64,000 nucleotides of DNA from Nostoc sp. ATCC 53789 (GTDB lineage Bacteria; Cyanobacteriota; Cyanobacteriia; Cyanobacteriales; Nostocaceae), in assembly GCF_009873495.1 (NCBI RefSeq), contig NZ_CP046703.1, positions 4,258,501 to 4,322,500 of the forward strand, read 5' to 3'. Numbering within the stretch: position 1 is the first letter of the stretch; every line of letters begins with the position of its first letter. The notes beneath the pieces are model-generated. The model saw only the letters and a list, made by a program, of their open reading frames with translations. It searched no databases and was not told the origin of the DNA. Of the stretch, positions 48,901 through 56,264 are shown one piece after another. The position numbers and the translations under genes were made by a program.

Positions 48901-48938
48901 TTAAAAAGCTTGTCCATCGGCTTAACTGCTATATTCAT
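42987..48938 (-). CDS. Ser/Thr kinase - AAA ATPase - GAF - PAS - histidine kinase
   Basis: 1983 residues, the HstK-type mosaic of heterocystous cyanobacteria. Order: Ser/Thr kinase (about 12-275; VIHKDIKPANILIN, KLIDFSIAS), AAA/STAND ATPase (Walker A GFSGIGKTAVVNEV near 342; FIDDLQWADS), a long helical region, GAF (about 1380-1545), PAS (1560-1690), coiled coil, HisKA with H near 1726 (VAGVAHEINNPIG) and HATPase (ANAIDAL, IADNGVGM, GKGTGLGLAI). No membrane segment. It couples serine/threonine and histidine phosphorylation; signal and partner are unknown. Residues about 677-711 come from an inserted intergenic repeat (see separate entry). Kinase residues look intact. Confidence 0.95.
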   Translation of the reverse strand: MNIAVKPMDKLFNYRISEQLYAGSRTLVYRAIRETDQLPVVIKLLQQEYPTFNDLLLFRNQYTIAKNIDLPGIVHPYSLEPYRNSYALVMEDFGGISLRDWMNETMRGKQYSLTEFLEIAIALSNILDGLYRHRVIHKDIKPANILINPETKQVKLIDFSIASLLSRETQEVHSPNVLEGTLAYLSPEQTGRMNRGIDYRSDYYSLGVTFYELLAGHLPFESNDPMELVHSHIAKQPEKLGGTREEDIPKVLCDIVMKLMAKNAEDRYQSALGLKFDLEKCLSQLSEIGSIKSFKLGERDICDRFIIPEKLYGRQDEVESLLSAFERVSQGSTEIMLVAGFSGIGKTAVVNEVHKPIVRQRGYFIKGKFDQFQRNIPFSAFVQAFRDLIRQLLSETDAQFEQWKCKILSALGENGQVMIEVIPELESMIGKQPPAPELSGSAAQNRFNLLFLKFTQVFTALEHPLVIFIDDLQWADSASLKLMHLLMSEVEIGYLLLIGAYRYNEVNPVHPLMLTLEEIQKLGATVNTITLAPLDQTSVNDLVADTLSCSLELAVPLTELVLSKTKGNPFFSTQFLKVLHQDQLITFNFDGGYWECDIAQVRAIALTDDVVEFMAIQLKKLSTETQEILKLAACVGNQFDLAALAIVHEKSQVETAADFWKAVQDGLIIPTNEVYKFYQEESEWTTPHFSTFAQHSADRRYANTNRSQNSELKQDNYPDSCSYKFLHDRVQQAAYSLIPESQRKATHLKIGQLLLNNTLPELIENSIFDIVNQLNEGIDIIHEQSQKLELAQLNLIAGKKAKASTAYKAAVKYFTLGRELLTEETWQINYNLIFDLHRESAKCEYLIGDFNQAETLFNIALSNSRDKFEKASIYGTQMYLKMTQGENITDGIKAGLKALSIMGMDLPVTSEKQQIAIETELKELKSKLAEIHTADLFDLPEMTDPDKKMCMGLLADLWAAAYMGGDQNLSCLAPLLMIGLSLTYGNAESSGFAYCLYGMSLANQSSYQTAYEFGRLALKLDRHFNSTQFIFKTNNIFAHTTNPYNQHLKTNLPLSQQSFQICQETGNLVFGVWAVSFLIWAMLIKGDRLSDVYTETEKYLSYVQQVNDVNMLYAFTLQRQFLLSLQDISKSTDFLDDDNSENIPYIEVWRQKNNFDHGINWYSFLKIQLSYLYGRYEDAIEAAEEAEKTLACNSGFFPIIQYHFYYPLSLVALYPNATLDNKKQYWDIIQEHQQIQKNWADNCPQNFLHRYLLLSAEMARISGKYMDAIESYDRAIAQAKENEYINEEALANELAAKFYLEWGKERIAQEYLINAYYCYTRWDAKAKVDDLEQRYPQLLAPILQQTRSRSDSAIANANIDTITTLHSSTNKSPTSSSSASVMLDLATVLKASQTLSSEIELDKLLTKLLQVVIENAGADKCALLLLKEGRLLVEATTEVGQQSRLLQSIFVEDSADIPHSLIYAVKRSLQATVIHDATVHPLLMADPYIMRQQPKSLLCIPILYQGKLLGILYLENNLVAGAFSSDRVEILNLLCTQAAISLENAQLYQQAQNTLENLGQTEQFLRLIMDNIPQSVFWKDRNSVYLGCNQKFAQASGVELPENVIGKTDYDLPWTREEADWYVKCDRQIIESGQAELNIIETLQQADGKKIWSNTNKIPLKDIEGNIFGILGTSEDITESQEAKQLLQQQKQRLEQALQELQTMQLQLVQGEKMSALGNLVAGVAHEINNPIGFIAGNIEPAKDYIKDLFALINLYQEKFPNPGSDIKDEIDAIDLNYLREDLPKLLESMKLGVNRIRSISTSLRTFSRADKDYKVPFDIHEGIDSTILILRHRLKANENRPAIEVVKNYGKLPLVECFAGQLNQVFMNLLANAIDALEQYNTERSLEAILANPNCITIQTRVANSGQNILIKIADNGVGMSPEVKERVFDHLFTTKPVGKGTGLGLAIARQIVVEGHGGSLSCTSELGQGTEFVIQISTQQQ
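46805..46908 (-). repeat. Intergenic-type repeat inserted in frame in the large kinase
   Basis: Flanking bases match the repeat ends GAATTCTGACTTC and CATTCTGACTCCT, like the element at 6403-6596. The centre is GC-rich and palindromic (GCATAGCGTCTGTCTGCGCTATGC). Translated, it adds about 35 residues (from SEWTTPHFSTFAQHSAD to NRSQNSEL) between VYKFYQ and the conserved SYKFLHDRVQQAAYSLI. No stop codon or frameshift results. Confidence 0.7.
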
Positions 48939-49020
48939 ACTTCATCAACTCTTCATAAATAGCTATTTATTTAAAGTATTGTGCCCAAAAAGCAGCTTTT
49001 GCTAACTCAGTTTTATCAAT

Positions 49021-49079
49021 GGAGGCAGAGAGCAGGGAGCAGGGGAAGCAGGGGAAGCAGAGAGGGAGAAGGTAGGAGA
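49021..49079. repeat. Purine-rich AGCAGGGG repeat
   Basis: GGAGGCAGAGAGCAGGGAGC followed by two AGGGGAAGC units and AGAGAGGGAGAAGG. Low complexity, between the kinase (leftward) and pdxJ (rightward). Confidence 0.7.
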
Positions 49080-49189
49080 TAGAAACTCTTTATATGTGAT
49101 GCGTAAGCTCTATTTAGCTCTCAAGCAAAACTTCCCCAATTTCCGGTAAAATCAAGTTCTGAGGATTGTGGAATTGGGAGAAATTTGGG

Positions 49190-49915
49190 GTGCCTACACT
49201 TGGCGTTAACATTGACCACATTGCCACCATCCGGCAAGCGCGGCGGACGGTAGAACCAGACCCAGTAGCGGCGGCGGTGCTGGCAGAATTAGCGGGTGCT
49301 GATGGAATTACGGTGCATCTGCGCGAAGATCGGCGACATATCCAAGACCGGGATGTGCGTATATTGCGGCAAACAGTGCGATCGCATCTTAATTTAGAAA
49401 TGGCCGCAACAGAAGAGATGCTAGCGATCGCTCTGGATATCAAACCAGATTACGTGACTTTAGTCCCCGAAAAGCGCGAAGAAGTCACAACAGAAGGCGG
49501 ACTAGATATTATTGGCCAAATTGCTAGAATAGGTGAGATAGTCGATAAATTGCAAAGCGCTAGCATTCCAGTTAGTTTATTTATCGATGCCGAACCAGCA
49601 CAAATTGAAGCATCTGTCAAGGTACAGGCGCAGTTTATCGAATTGCACACAGGACAATACGCTGAGGCTAAAGATGAAACAAATCGCCACCGAGAATTAG
49701 CCATATTAGCTAAAGGTTGTCAACAAGCGATTCAAGCTGGATTGCGAGTCAACGCTGGTCATGGACTCACCTACTGGAACGTCTATCCGGTGGCTGCGCT
49801 TCCAGGCATGGAAGAACTGAACATTGGTCATACCATCATCAGTCGGGCAGCATTAGTAGGTATAGAAAGGGCAGTCCGCGAGATGAAGCAAGCTATCAGA
49901 GGTGACAGGGGATAG
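49190..49915 (+). CDS. pdxJ: Pyridoxine 5'-phosphate synthase
   Basis: Condenses 1-deoxyxylulose 5-phosphate with aminoacetone phosphate in vitamin B6 synthesis. 241 residues of TIM-barrel with the usual blocks: [69 protein letters not shown] and [12 protein letters not shown]. The start is GTG 49190 ([10 protein letters not shown]) with GGGAG (49176-49180) nine bases upstream; an in-frame TTG at 49166 would add MWNWEKFG, which overlaps that ribosome site. Confidence 0.96.
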   Translation: MPTLGVNIDHIATIRQARRTVEPDPVAAAVLAELAGADGITVHLREDRRHIQDRDVRILRQTVRSHLNLEMAATEEMLAIALDIKPDYVTLVPEKREEVTTEGGLDIIGQIARIGEIVDKLQSASIPVSLFIDAEPAQIEASVKVQAQFIELHTGQYAEAKDETNRHRELAILAKGCQQAIQAGLRVNAGHGLTYWNVYPVAALPGMEELNIGHTIISRAALVGIERAVREMKQAIRGDRG

Positions 49916-49940
49916 GGAATAGGGAATAGGGGAAGAAACT

Positions 49941-50009
49941 ATAACCTGTAACCTATAACCTGTAACCTATAACCTGTAACCTGTAACCTATAACCTGTAA
50001 CCTATAACC
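49941..50009. repeat. Tandem heptamer repeat AACCTGT/AACCTAT
   Basis: About ten uninterrupted 7-base units alternate between AACCTGT and AACCTAT. Short traces of the same unit are at 51241-51265. This is a short tandemly repeated repetitive sequence typical of heterocystous cyanobacteria. Confidence 0.9.
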
Positions 50010-50068
50010 TAGAGGGGTTGTCACTGCGAAATCTGGAAATTGGGATCAAATCTTCAGCAAAAACTTCT

Positions 50069-50788
50069 ATGAGCGCAACACAGTCTAACAACCTGCCACT
50101 TTGGGTACAGGATAGAGATAAAGTGATAGCAGAAAGCACTGATGTCGAGTGGCGCTATCAGACACCGCCTGATTATTCTCGTTCCAAAGAAAATCTTGCC
50201 CAAGAAAGTATCCACAATCACCTTGAAGGTACACTGGAAGCGATCGTGCAAAACTTAGTGCGAACCTTCGAGATGGAGGTATCTTTCAAAGCTAACCCAC
50301 AACAGTGGTTATCTATTGTCAATGAACAGTTTCGTGTGAGTACCAATGGCGGAGTAGAGTATACCGCAGCAGATTTATCAGCCCAAGGTACTTACAATCT
50401 CTTTATGCCTGATTCAGAGCATTACAAAGCTTCAGAAGAAACCTTTGAATCATCCGCAAAAGTCTTCCACACAACATTTCCCCAAGGATTTCCTTGGGAA
50501 GTGCTGGAAGTTTTCTCAGGGCCACCAAATGTCACATTCAAATGGCGGCATTGGGGACATTTTAATGGAGAATATAAAGGCCATGCACCGACTGGAGAGA
50601 CAATAGAAATTATCGGTATGAGCATTGCAAAAGTTACCGATGACTTGAAGGTTATTTCCTTAGAACACTACTTCGACAATAATCTGTTCTTGGAAAAGCT
50701 AACATCTGGTGGCAAACAGACAAATGCCCAAAAGTCGGGAAGTGCTTGTCCGTTCAGTTCTTGGTTCAAGAAATCCCCTAAGAGTTAG
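50069..50788 (+). CDS. SnoaL-like protein (plant pathogen-related type)
   Basis: 239 residues from ATG 50069 (MSATQSNNLPLWV); an upstream TTG at 50018 lies in the end of the heptamer repeat. The sequence SHNHLEGT-type start (QESIHNHLEGTLEAIVQNLV), WRHWGHFNGEYKGHAPTGET and GMSIAKVTDDLKVISLEHYF suggest a SnoaL/NTF2-like cone fold, resembling plant pathogen-related proteins and ester cyclases. No signal peptide. The substrate is unknown; the C-terminal Cys/Ser/Lys tail is variable. Confidence 0.65.
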   Translation: MSATQSNNLPLWVQDRDKVIAESTDVEWRYQTPPDYSRSKENLAQESIHNHLEGTLEAIVQNLVRTFEMEVSFKANPQQWLSIVNEQFRVSTNGGVEYTAADLSAQGTYNLFMPDSEHYKASEETFESSAKVFHTTFPQGFPWEVLEVFSGPPNVTFKWRHWGHFNGEYKGHAPTGETIEIIGMSIAKVTDDLKVISLEHYFDNNLFLEKLTSGGKQTNAQKSGSACPFSSWFKKSPKS

Positions 50789-50853
50789 TTGATAAGGGTA
50801 CAGAATGTCGTACTGTGCCCTTACATTATTCACACAGCAACCAAAGGATGAAA

Positions 50854-51183
50854 ATGCAAACATACTATTACGTTTTGGCTAGTCAACGCTTTCTTCTCCA
50901 AGAAGAACCGATACACGAAGTTATCAAAGAACGCACTCGTCACTACCACGAACAAGAAAAACAAATAGATTTTTGGTTGGTTGAGCAACCAGCTTTCTTG
51001 GAAGCACCCCAATTTGCACAAATCAAGGCAAAGTGTCCCCAACCAGCAGTAGCAATTATTTCTACAAATCCCCAATTTATTACTTGGTTAAAACTGCGTT
51101 TAGAGTACGTTATCACTGGAGAATTCCAGGCTCCTTCTGAGACAATACCAGATGCTTTGGCATCGCTTGCTACCGTATCTTAA
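50854..51183 (+). CDS. ycf54: Ycf54, Mg-protoporphyrin monomethyl ester cyclase accessory protein
   Basis: 109 residues with the compact Ycf54 pattern: YYYVLASQRFLLQEEPIHEV, KQIDFWLVEQPAFLEAPQF, AKCPQPAVAIISTNPQFITW and GEFQAPSETIPDALASLA. It is needed to assemble or stabilise the oxidative cyclase that makes the fifth ring of chlorophyll. The start at ATG 50854 is preceded by AAAGGA (50843-50848); earlier in-frame codons (GTG 50815, ATG 50848) are less fitting. The chlorophyll gene chlP is at the other end of the window. Confidence 0.93.
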   Translation: MQTYYYVLASQRFLLQEEPIHEVIKERTRHYHEQEKQIDFWLVEQPAFLEAPQFAQIKAKCPQPAVAIISTNPQFITWLKLRLEYVITGEFQAPSETIPDALASLATVS

Positions 51184-51407
51184 AAATGGTGAATGGGGCA
51201 TGGGGAAGAGGTGATAGGTGACAGGTTATAGGGAATAATCTGTACCCTGTAACCTATAACCTATTCCCTTCTTTACTCCAATTTTATTTGCTAAGAAGAA
51301 AATATGTTTTGTAACAGTCCTTCCATTCCCACACTGAAGTAAGTAGGTTTTCAGCTTTTTTCTTATAAAATCTTCTAAGACACCTTGATTTACATAATCT
51401 AACTTTT

Positions 51408-52073
51408 GTGCATAGATTTCAGACTTTACCAAGTGTTTTAGGATTAGCGATTGCAGGGTTGATTGGTGGCATGAGTTCTGTTTTTGCCCAACAAGCCATT
51501 CCTCTTTGTCAACCACCGACTTCGGGCGAGTATCTTTTATTAGTAGTCAGTCCCACAGCTGATAATCAAAAGCAGTTGCGTAGCGCCTTACCGCCTGAAC
51601 TCAAAACCATTACCTGCAAATATCTCAACGAAACTGTGACGCGGATAGGGGGGTTTAAAAAGATTGATGATGCCAATCGATGGGCAAGGTATGTAAGTAA
51701 TATTGTTGGCTTGTCTGCTATCATCACCACTCGACCAACAACGGCAGATGTAAAGCCGCCACAAACACAGCCACAACTACAGCAACAGCCACTTCAGCAA
51801 ACAGTTAACTATAATCCTCAAGCATTAGGAGAGGGTTATGCAGTTTTGGTAGATTATTACAATCGTCCTGAACTAGTAAATAGCGTGCAGCAAGCAGTAG
51901 GAGGTAACGTAGGTTTTGTTTCTTATGGACAACGCCCTTACTTGTTAGCAGTTTATACCACCAATCAAAGTGAAGCATACAATACATTGCAGAAGCTGAA
52001 CAATGGCGGTTTTGTTGCCAGCATAGTAGATAGCCGTAAAGTGATTCTGCTGCGCTCAACTGTGCGATTGTAG
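51408..52073 (+). CDS. Exported protein with two SPOR-like halves
   Basis: 221 residues from a GTG start. A signal peptide (LPSVLGLAIAGLIGGMSSVF, cleavage after AFA-like VFA) is followed by two similar alpha/beta units, about 35-110 (GEYLLLVVSPTADNQKQLRS) and 137-215 (GYAVLVDYYNRPELVNSVQQ), joined by a Gln/Pro-rich linker. The fold hints at SPOR-type peptidoglycan binding, but I see no decisive motif. Probably periplasmic. Confidence 0.6.
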   Translation: MHRFQTLPSVLGLAIAGLIGGMSSVFAQQAIPLCQPPTSGEYLLLVVSPTADNQKQLRSALPPELKTITCKYLNETVTRIGGFKKIDDANRWARYVSNIVGLSAIITTRPTTADVKPPQTQPQLQQQPLQQTVNYNPQALGEGYAVLVDYYNRPELVNSVQQAVGGNVGFVSYGQRPYLLAVYTTNQSEAYNTLQKLNNGGFVASIVDSRKVILLRSTVRL

Positions 52074-52114
52074 TGATATTAAGTTTTCTAGAATACTGAT
52101 GCGATCTACCAAGT

Positions 52115-52142
52115 TGGTAATTTGTCAGTTGACAAATTACCA
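52115..52142. terminator. Palindrome between two convergent genes
   Basis: TGGTAATTTGTCA (52115-52127) and TGACAAATTACCA (52130-52142) make a perfect 13-base stem with a two-base gap, between the stops of the genes at 51408-52073 and 52185-52646. No T tract follows. It could terminate both. Confidence 0.55.
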
Positions 52143-52184
52143 GTTCCCAATTAAAAATAGTCGCTCAAACAAGGATGTATTGCC

Positions 52185-52646
52185 CTAGTTTAAATAAGCA
52201 AAACTAGCTAACCAACAGATGGTTATACCCAAAGCCGACCCAGCTATTACCTGAACTGGTGTATGTCCAAGTAATTCCTTCAGACGGTCTTGGCTAAAGT
52301 CTGGTTTTTCATGAAATAATTCATCAATCATTTGATTGAGGATACGAGCTTGCTTACCAGCCGCTTGGCGAACTCCGGCTGCATCATACATGACAATGAT
52401 GGCAAAAACCATCGCAAGGGCAAAATCAGGAGATGCCCAACCAAGTGTTTGCCCGACACCAGCCGCTAGAGCTGTAACTAAAGCTGAATGGGCACTGGGC
52501 ATACCTCCAGTTGTCACCAAAACACGGATATTCAGTTTGCGATTTTTGACGATCTCGACTACGAGCTTTAATGCTTGAGCAATTAAACAAGCGACCAGAG
52601 CAACCAGCAGCACCCGGTTGTCTAAAATGTTGCCTATGTCCTGCAT
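52185..52646 (-). CDS. Divergent PAP2 family protein (DUF212)
   Basis: 153 residues with three to four membrane segments (VLLVALVACLIAQALKLVV, then SAHSALVTALAAGVGQTLGW, FALAMVFAIIVMYDAAGVRQ and a C-terminal VIAGSALGITICWLASFAYL). The conserved TTGGMPSAHSA and YDAAGVRQAAGKQA define the family, related to acid phosphatase/haloperoxidase lipid phosphatases. It ends the run folD-crtE-DUF212 on the minus strand, an order often seen in cyanobacteria; dephosphorylation of a prenyl diphosphate would suit but is inference. Confidence 0.88.
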   Translation of the reverse strand: MQDIGNILDNRVLLVALVACLIAQALKLVVEIVKNRKLNIRVLVTTGGMPSAHSALVTALAAGVGQTLGWASPDFALAMVFAIIVMYDAAGVRQAAGKQARILNQMIDELFHEKPDFSQDRLKELLGHTPVQVIAGSALGITICWLASFAYLN

Positions 52647-52915
52647 GGTATTTTGGTTAGGTTAGTAAATATTAGCAGCGGTTGTTGGTTGAGGAAACAT
52701 TTAGATTCAACCCAAAATCCAAAATTAACCTAGTACATCACGGCGGAAACAGATCAATTATTCAAAATTGTCTAAAAGCTGATTAAATAAGCTTTTTGAA
52801 CTTTGAATTTTCAATTCTGCTGGGCGGTAGTAGTACAGTATCGTGTAAATAAACCACCCATTCCCAATCAATGAAACCCTTACGGTATAAGAATTTAGAA
52901 TCCCGCAAAGCGTTG

Positions 52916-53848
52916 CTAGTTATTGCGGCTAGTAATAAAATGAGCGATCGCTTGGAGTGGCTTGGCTCTGTCTCCAAATGGTTCTAATTCTGCACAAGCT
53001 ACTTTAACTAGCTCTTGGGCTTTTAAGCGCGATTCTTCAAGTCCCCAAAGGCTAGGATAGGTCACTTTCTTCGCTTGTTGGTCTTTACCAGCTGTTTTGC
53101 CTAATTGCTCTTTTGTAGAAGTGATATCCAGAATATCATCTATGATTTGGAATGCTAGCCCAATATTTTCAGCATAACGGGTCAGTCGCTGCACGTCTTC
53201 AGTTGATGCCCCAGCGATGATCCCGCCAGAAACTACGCAAGCTTCCAAAAGGGCGGATGTTTTGTGTCTATGAATGAAATTTAGCGTTTCTAGAGAAATA
53301 TCTGATTTCCCCTCACACTCCAAATCGACAACTTGACCACCGACCAAACCAGCTGCCCCCAGCGCCCGGCCAAGACGAACAATTACCTGCAAGGTTAGCT
53401 CTCTGTTAACGCTTTGGGGGGTTTTAAGGGCAACTAACTCAAAAGCGAGTGCTAACAAGCCGTCTCCAGCCAAAATCGCCACATCTTCGCCATAGACTTT
53501 ATGATTTGTCAGCTTTCCCCGACGGTAATCGTCATTATCCATCGCTGGAAGGTCATCATGAATCAAAGACATTGTGTGGATCATCTCCACAGCACAAGCC
53601 GTTGGCATAGCCATTTCGATAGTGCCGCCCATCATTTCACAGGTAGCAAGACAAAGAATGGGACGTACACGCTTGCCGCCAGCTAATAACGAGTAGCGCA
53701 TCGCCTCATAAATCTTTTCTGGATAAATGATGGGGATAGCCTGATCTAAAGCATTATCACAAAGCTTTTGTCGTTCTTTGAGATAGGCTACTAAGTTAAA
53801 TGTGGCTTCCTCTGGTGGTGTCTTTTGAACGTTATCAGTTGCTACCAT
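52916..53848 (-). CDS. crtE: Geranylgeranyl diphosphate synthase
   Basis: Prenyltransferase adding isopentenyl diphosphate to make the C20 precursor of carotenoids, phytol and quinones. 310 residues with the first aspartate motif [19 protein letters not shown]-type [10 protein letters not shown], and second motif [20 protein letters not shown]. The residues before the first Asp motif ([12 protein letters not shown]) are those of short-chain synthases, so farnesyl synthase is the alternative. folD is 187 bases upstream in the same direction, probably one operon. Confidence 0.92.
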   Translation of the reverse strand: MVATDNVQKTPPEEATFNLVAYLKERQKLCDNALDQAIPIIYPEKIYEAMRYSLLAGGKRVRPILCLATCEMMGGTIEMAMPTACAVEMIHTMSLIHDDLPAMDNDDYRRGKLTNHKVYGEDVAILAGDGLLALAFELVALKTPQSVNRELTLQVIVRLGRALGAAGLVGGQVVDLECEGKSDISLETLNFIHRHKTSALLEACVVSGGIIAGASTEDVQRLTRYAENIGLAFQIIDDILDITSTKEQLGKTAGKDQQAKKVTYPSLWGLEESRLKAQELVKVACAELEPFGDRAKPLQAIAHFITSRNN

Positions 53849-54035
53849 TCTTCAATTCCTGACACTTTGGGATTTTTGTCTTATACGTCACAATTTTAAG
53901 GTGCTGTGGGGCTGAAAAAATGAAGAGTTCACAATTATGAGTTAGGAATTAGGAGTTAGGAGTTGAGATGCGATTAATCGCGTCTGTACAAGAGTTAGGA
54001 TTAATAATTCTTAACTTTTAACTCATCACTCTCTT

Positions 54036-54914
54036 TCATTTTCTTGCTGCTCTGGAATAGCTGGTGAAGGTATTTTGTAACAATATGGCAACAGTCATAG
54101 GGCCAACACCACCAGGAACGGGGGTGATAAATCCTGCTACACCAGCAGTTGATTCAAAGTCAACATCGCCAATTAAGCGACTTTTGCCACTAGCATCGGT
54201 GACACGATTCATTCCCACATCTACCACAACAGCACCTGGTTTTACCATATCAGCAGTGATGAGTCCGGGACGACCTGCTGCTGCAATTAGAATATCAGCA
54301 TTTTGGGTGATGCTTTTGAGGTCATGCGATCGCGAGTGAGCGATCGTGACTGTAGCATCAGCTTCTAGTAGCATCAGCGCCATAGGTTTACCCACCAAAA
54401 TACTCCGTCCCACCACTACTGCCTGTTTTCCTTGCAATGGAATCTCATATTCCTGCAAAAGCCGCATCACACCATCCGGGGTGCAGCTGCGTAAACCGAT
54501 TTCTCCGCGAACTAGTCGCCCTAAGTTAACTGGGTGCAGTCCATCAGCATCTTTATCGGGATCAATTTGATGTAGTAGAGCCACAGCATCCAAGTGGTCA
54601 GGTAAGGGCAGCTGCACAAGAATTCCATCCACCCGTTCATCATGGTTTAGTGCAGCAATTACCTCTTGTAATTCCCCAAAGGTAGTTTCGGCAGGAAAAT
54701 GCTTACCAAAAGAGGCGATGCCAACTTTTGCACAGGCTTTTTCTTTATTGCGGACATAAGCGGCTGACGCTGGGTTATCACCAACCATTAACACTGCTAA
54801 ACCAGGGGGTCGTCCCATTTCTGGTTGTAATTGTGTAATTGCTACAGAAAGTTGTTGCTGAATTTTTGCTGCTATTGCTTTACCATCAAGGAGTTTGGCA
54901 GTTTTTGTTTCCAT
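54036..54914 (-). CDS. folD: Methylene-tetrahydrofolate dehydrogenase/cyclohydrolase
   Basis: Bifunctional enzyme of one-carbon metabolism. 292 residues from ATG 54914 ([15 protein letters not shown]); a TTG at 54926 would add four. Substrate loop [17 protein letters not shown] contains the catalytic Tyr-x3-Lys, followed by [14 protein letters not shown], the NADP motif [17 protein letters not shown] and [19 protein letters not shown]. Normal length. Lies upstream of crtE in the same direction. Confidence 0.96.
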   Translation of the reverse strand: METKTAKLLDGKAIAAKIQQQLSVAITQLQPEMGRPPGLAVLMVGDNPASAAYVRNKEKACAKVGIASFGKHFPAETTFGELQEVIAALNHDERVDGILVQLPLPDHLDAVALLHQIDPDKDADGLHPVNLGRLVRGEIGLRSCTPDGVMRLLQEYEIPLQGKQAVVVGRSILVGKPMALMLLEADATVTIAHSRSHDLKSITQNADILIAAAGRPGLITADMVKPGAVVVDVGMNRVTDASGKSRLIGDVDFESTAGVAGFITPVPGGVGPMTVAILLQNTFTSYSRAARK

Positions 54915-55164
54915 GAAAATTCCCAATTATAAATTAATTCGCTTTTTATCCAAAAGTCTAGAGTAAAAATATTGCTTATTGACTTTTAACTATTATTGTG
55001 TATCTGCTTGATGTCGTAGCGTTTCTCTCACAGTCAATCCATAATGCTTATTTTCTCAGATCAACGGCTTTATCTGAAGAATAAAGAATTGCAGGATGAA
55101 ATTCAGAACATTTTTTGCTCAGTTGAGAGCGTGTTTCTGAAACCACAGAGAAAGAATATTATAA

Positions 55165-55653
55165 ATGGGAACTGACCTCATGAAACTGGCGACAAAGCAA
55201 GCAGTGAAGCAAAAATTTGCTCAATCAGTGGCTTTCATGCAACAAACAAGAAATTTGTCCCTTTCGTTCTTATCCGTGCATAGTATTGTTTCTTACCGCC
55301 TGGGGTTGATTTCTTTATTGGTGGTAGGACTTTGTAGTTGTGGTAGTTTAACCTCATCTGGCTTGAATGGGACTAATTTCCAAATTGGTAGCAATGTCAC
55401 GCCAATTCGAGAAATTAAGCCAGAACAAGACAATCGGGCTATAGTTTACATCCAAGGTCAGGTAGAAAAACAAGCTCCTCTGATGAAGCAATGGGCTTAT
55501 CAAATTAATGACTCTACTGGCAAAATTTGGGTTGTCACCAATCAAAAAAATCTAGCGAAGGGAGCGCAAGTGGTGATTAAGGGTAAAATTCGCTACCAAA
55601 GCATCCCTTTAGGTGGTAAAGAATTGGGGGAAGTTTATCTAGAAGAAGAGTAA
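55165..55653 (+). CDS. Lipoprotein-like small protein with OB-type domain
   Basis: 162 residues. A long basic N-terminus precedes a hydrophobic stretch ending in a lipobox (ISLLVVGLCSCGSL, about residues 48-61). ATG 55237 (MQQTRNLSLSF) may be the better start for export. The mature part (about 85-160) reads as a small beta barrel: RAIVYIQGQVEKQAPLMKQW, KIWVVTNQKNLAKGAQVVIK, GKIRYQSIPLGGKELGEVYL, like nucleic-acid-anti-type OB folds. Nudix follows 24 bases later, possibly co-transcribed. Confidence 0.65.
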   Translation: MGTDLMKLATKQAVKQKFAQSVAFMQQTRNLSLSFLSVHSIVSYRLGLISLLVVGLCSCGSLTSSGLNGTNFQIGSNVTPIREIKPEQDNRAIVYIQGQVEKQAPLMKQWAYQINDSTGKIWVVTNQKNLAKGAQVVIKGKIRYQSIPLGGKELGEVYLEEE

Positions 55654-55677
55654 TCAGCAATTAAAAATTAATAATAT

Positions 55678-56112
55678 ATGAACAATCAACCGGTGCATGT
55701 AGCGATCGCAATTCTCTATCAAGAAAACAAGTTTCTTATGCAACTACGCGACAACATCCCCGGTATTCTCTACCCTGGTTACTGGGCGCTATTTGGCGGT
55801 CATATCGAACCTGGTGAAACGCCAGATATCGCAGTGAAACGAGAAATTTTAGAAGAAATCGGCTATGAGCTACCACCCTTTGTAGAATTTGGCTGTTATA
55901 CCGACGAAAGAGTTGTCCGTCATGTCTTTCATGCACCATTATTGGTGGAATTAAATCAACTGGTTTTAAATGAAGGCTGGGATATGGGATTATTGACCCC
56001 AGAAGATATTCACCAAGGTAACTGTTATTCGCAAAACGCCCGCGAAGTACGCCCTTTGGGGAATACACATCGGCAAATTATGTTGGATTTTATGGAGAGA
56101 AATCAATCTTAA
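55678..56112 (+). CDS. Nudix hydrolase
   Basis: 144 residues containing a complete Nudix box, GGHIEPGETPDIAVKREI followed by LEEIGYE, which binds the metal and hydrolyses nucleoside-diphosphate-linked compounds. Before it, PVHVAIAILYQENKFLMQLR is the usual first strand pair. The substrate cannot be told. It may form an operon with the preceding lipoprotein gene. Confidence 0.9.
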   Translation: MNNQPVHVAIAILYQENKFLMQLRDNIPGILYPGYWALFGGHIEPGETPDIAVKREILEEIGYELPPFVEFGCYTDERVVRHVFHAPLLVELNQLVLNEGWDMGLLTPEDIHQGNCYSQNAREVRPLGNTHRQIMLDFMERNQS

Positions 56113-56224
56113 TGGGAATTGGGAATTGGGAAGAGGACTTGGGGACAAGGGGAAAGACTTGTTTCAAGTTCTCACCTCTTGTCCCTTTGTCCCCTGCCCC
56201 CTGCCCCCCTGCCTCCTCTCCTAG
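56113..56224. repeat. GGGAATTGGGAA and CCCCTGCCCCC low-complexity repeat
   Basis: Contains GGGAATTGGGAATTGGGAAG, a GGGGACAAGGGGA trace like the minisatellite at 17527, and a C-rich run (CCCCTGCCCCCTGCCCCCCTG). TTGGGGACAAGGGG faces TTGTCCCTTTGTCCCC, so it can fold back. It is open in one frame with the next gene but is taken as intergenic. Confidence 0.7.
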
Positions 56225-56264
56225 AAGCCAAAATAAAGTTATAACTCTTGTGGAGTCATCACTA

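Noticed and set aside
49941..50009. CRISPR-like tandem repeats
   Set aside because: Units are seven bases with no spacers, so this is a short tandem repeat and not a CRISPR array.
56112..56264. Upstream extension of the AI-2E transporter gene overlapping the Nudix stop
   Set aside because: The stretch is low-complexity repeat and the ATG at 56265 has a better ribosome site and a normal family N-terminus.
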